From Haloarcula sp. CBA1127 (lineage in GTDB: Archaea; Halobacteriota; Halobacteria; Halobacteriales; Haloarculaceae), in contig NZ_BCNB01000006.1 in assembly GCF_001485575.1 (NCBI RefSeq), positions 806,001 to 870,000 on the forward strand: DNA of 64,000 nucleotides, given 5' to 3'. Below, in pieces: positions 63,564-64,000 of the stretch; within the stretch, counting starts at the first letter, position 1, and each line of letters starts with the position of its first letter. The notes under the pieces were generated by a model. That model had not been told where the DNA came from, did no database searches, and saw only the letters and a program-made list of their open reading frames with translations. The translations under genes were made by a program, and so were the position numbers.

Positions 63564-64000
63564 TCACTCCACGATATCGACATCGGTAATCTCGAACCGT
63601 GCGCCGCCCTCGCTCCCCTCGTCGATAGTCACCGACCAGTCGTGAGCGTCGGCGATTTCCGCGACGATCCAGAGCCCGAACCCCGTCCCGGCGTCTGATG
63701 TCGAGTATCCGGTCTCGAACACGCGCGACCGGTTCGCCTCGTCGATACCTTCGCCGTCGTCTTCGACGTAGAAGCCGTCGTCTAGCTCCCCGAGGGTGAT
63801 TGTCACGTCGTCGCCGCCGTGTTCCACGCTGTTGCTGAACAGGTTCTCGAGCAGTTGTTCCAATCGGCTCCTGTCAGCACGAACGACGGCGTCCGTCTCG
63901 ACAGCGAGTTCGGCGTCGCTGGTTTCGACGTTGTGCCAGCACTGTTCGGCCGTGTCCGTGAGCGCAACTACGCCGGCGTCAACCGCTGACTGCTCATCGC
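63564..64000 (-). CDS. Sensor histidine kinase, C-terminal part, N-terminus beyond the window
   Basis: An open reverse frame reaches from the stop at 63564 to the end of the window (about 145 codons). It encodes the ATPase domain: FSNSVEHGGDDVTITLGEL (N box), DDGEGIDE (G1), GTGFGLWIV (G2). The earlier part (EQCWHNVETSDAEL) is the start of the HATPase domain. The dimerisation and sensor parts are outside. The C-terminal strand and residue pattern closely follow the kinases at 7936 and 20929. Confidence 0.88.
   Translation of the reverse strand, partial: DEQSAVDAGVVALTDTAEQCWHNVETSDAELAVETDAVVRADRSRLEQLLENLFSNSVEHGGDDVTITLGELDDGFYVEDDGEGIDEANRSRVFETGYSTSDAGTGFGLWIVAEIADAHDWSVTIDEGSEGGARFEITDVDIVE

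Overview
This window comes from a halophilic archaeon (class Halobacteria), most likely Haloarcula or a close relative. The evidence is high GC with strong G/C third positions, very acidic proteins, an archaeal RNA polymerase with split B and A subunits, aIF1, aIF1A and RIO1, coenzyme F420 genes, Tat-type lipoprotein signals, many short haloarchaeal zinc-ribbon and membrane proteins, and TATA boxes 25-35 bp ahead of start codons (leaderless or near-leaderless mRNAs). The genus is inferred from general gene content; no 16S gene is present.

Region 1 (1-5322) is an AT-richer accessory island. It holds a cut-off GT-C glycosyltransferase, an SDR sugar epimerase, a small YdjM-like membrane protein, and a tight operon of a UbiA-type (DPPR synthase-like) prenyltransferase, a PHP phosphoesterase and an LPG-synthase-TM/UPF0104 membrane protein. 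Together these could make, trim, flip and use a polyprenyl-phospho-pentose donor. The island ends in a 5'-truncated TVP38 gene joined directly to the core gene for an acyl-CoA thioesterase.

Region 2 (5323-10525) holds the ribosome-biogenesis and initiation set aIF1A, RIO1 and KH/Dim2. It is interrupted by a secreted or membrane protein and an orphan histidine kinase. Region 3 (10660-20105) is a proline-type amino-acid module: a 42-aa zinc ribbon overlapping an aldehyde dehydrogenase, a Bat-type HTH regulator, proline dehydrogenase, a two-cysteine proline racemase-family enzyme, and a complete livKHMGF ABC transporter. The aldehyde dehydrogenase and livK promoters share a 13-bp motif just upstream of their TATA elements.

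Region 4 (20223-35388) is mixed housekeeping and accessory content: SCP2, Gly/Met-tailed DUF7470-like protein, histidine kinase, DUF460, acetyltransferase, thioredoxin, HPP, a TauE/USP operon, hydroxyacid dehydrogenase, DsbA-like protein, ThiD-ThiN, EamA exporter and a secreted HEXXH protease-like protein. Region 5 (35637-46625) holds aIF1, a MoxR-DUF58-transglutaminase operon, a methyltransferase, a tryptophanase/tyrosine phenol-lyase, and an overlapping cofE-mer pair.

Region 6 (46940-64000) has a tRNA-Asp 3'-end fragment, a cluster of hairpins and two identical tRNA-Asp genes. These are followed by the RNA polymerase operon rpoH-B''-B'-A'-A''-nusA. An opposed chemotaxis transducer separates this from rps12-rps7, and then come a PQQ-type sugar dehydrogenase, a bioYMN ECF biotin importer, and a histidine kinase cut by the window end. 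No CRISPR array, insertion sequence or replication origin was seen.
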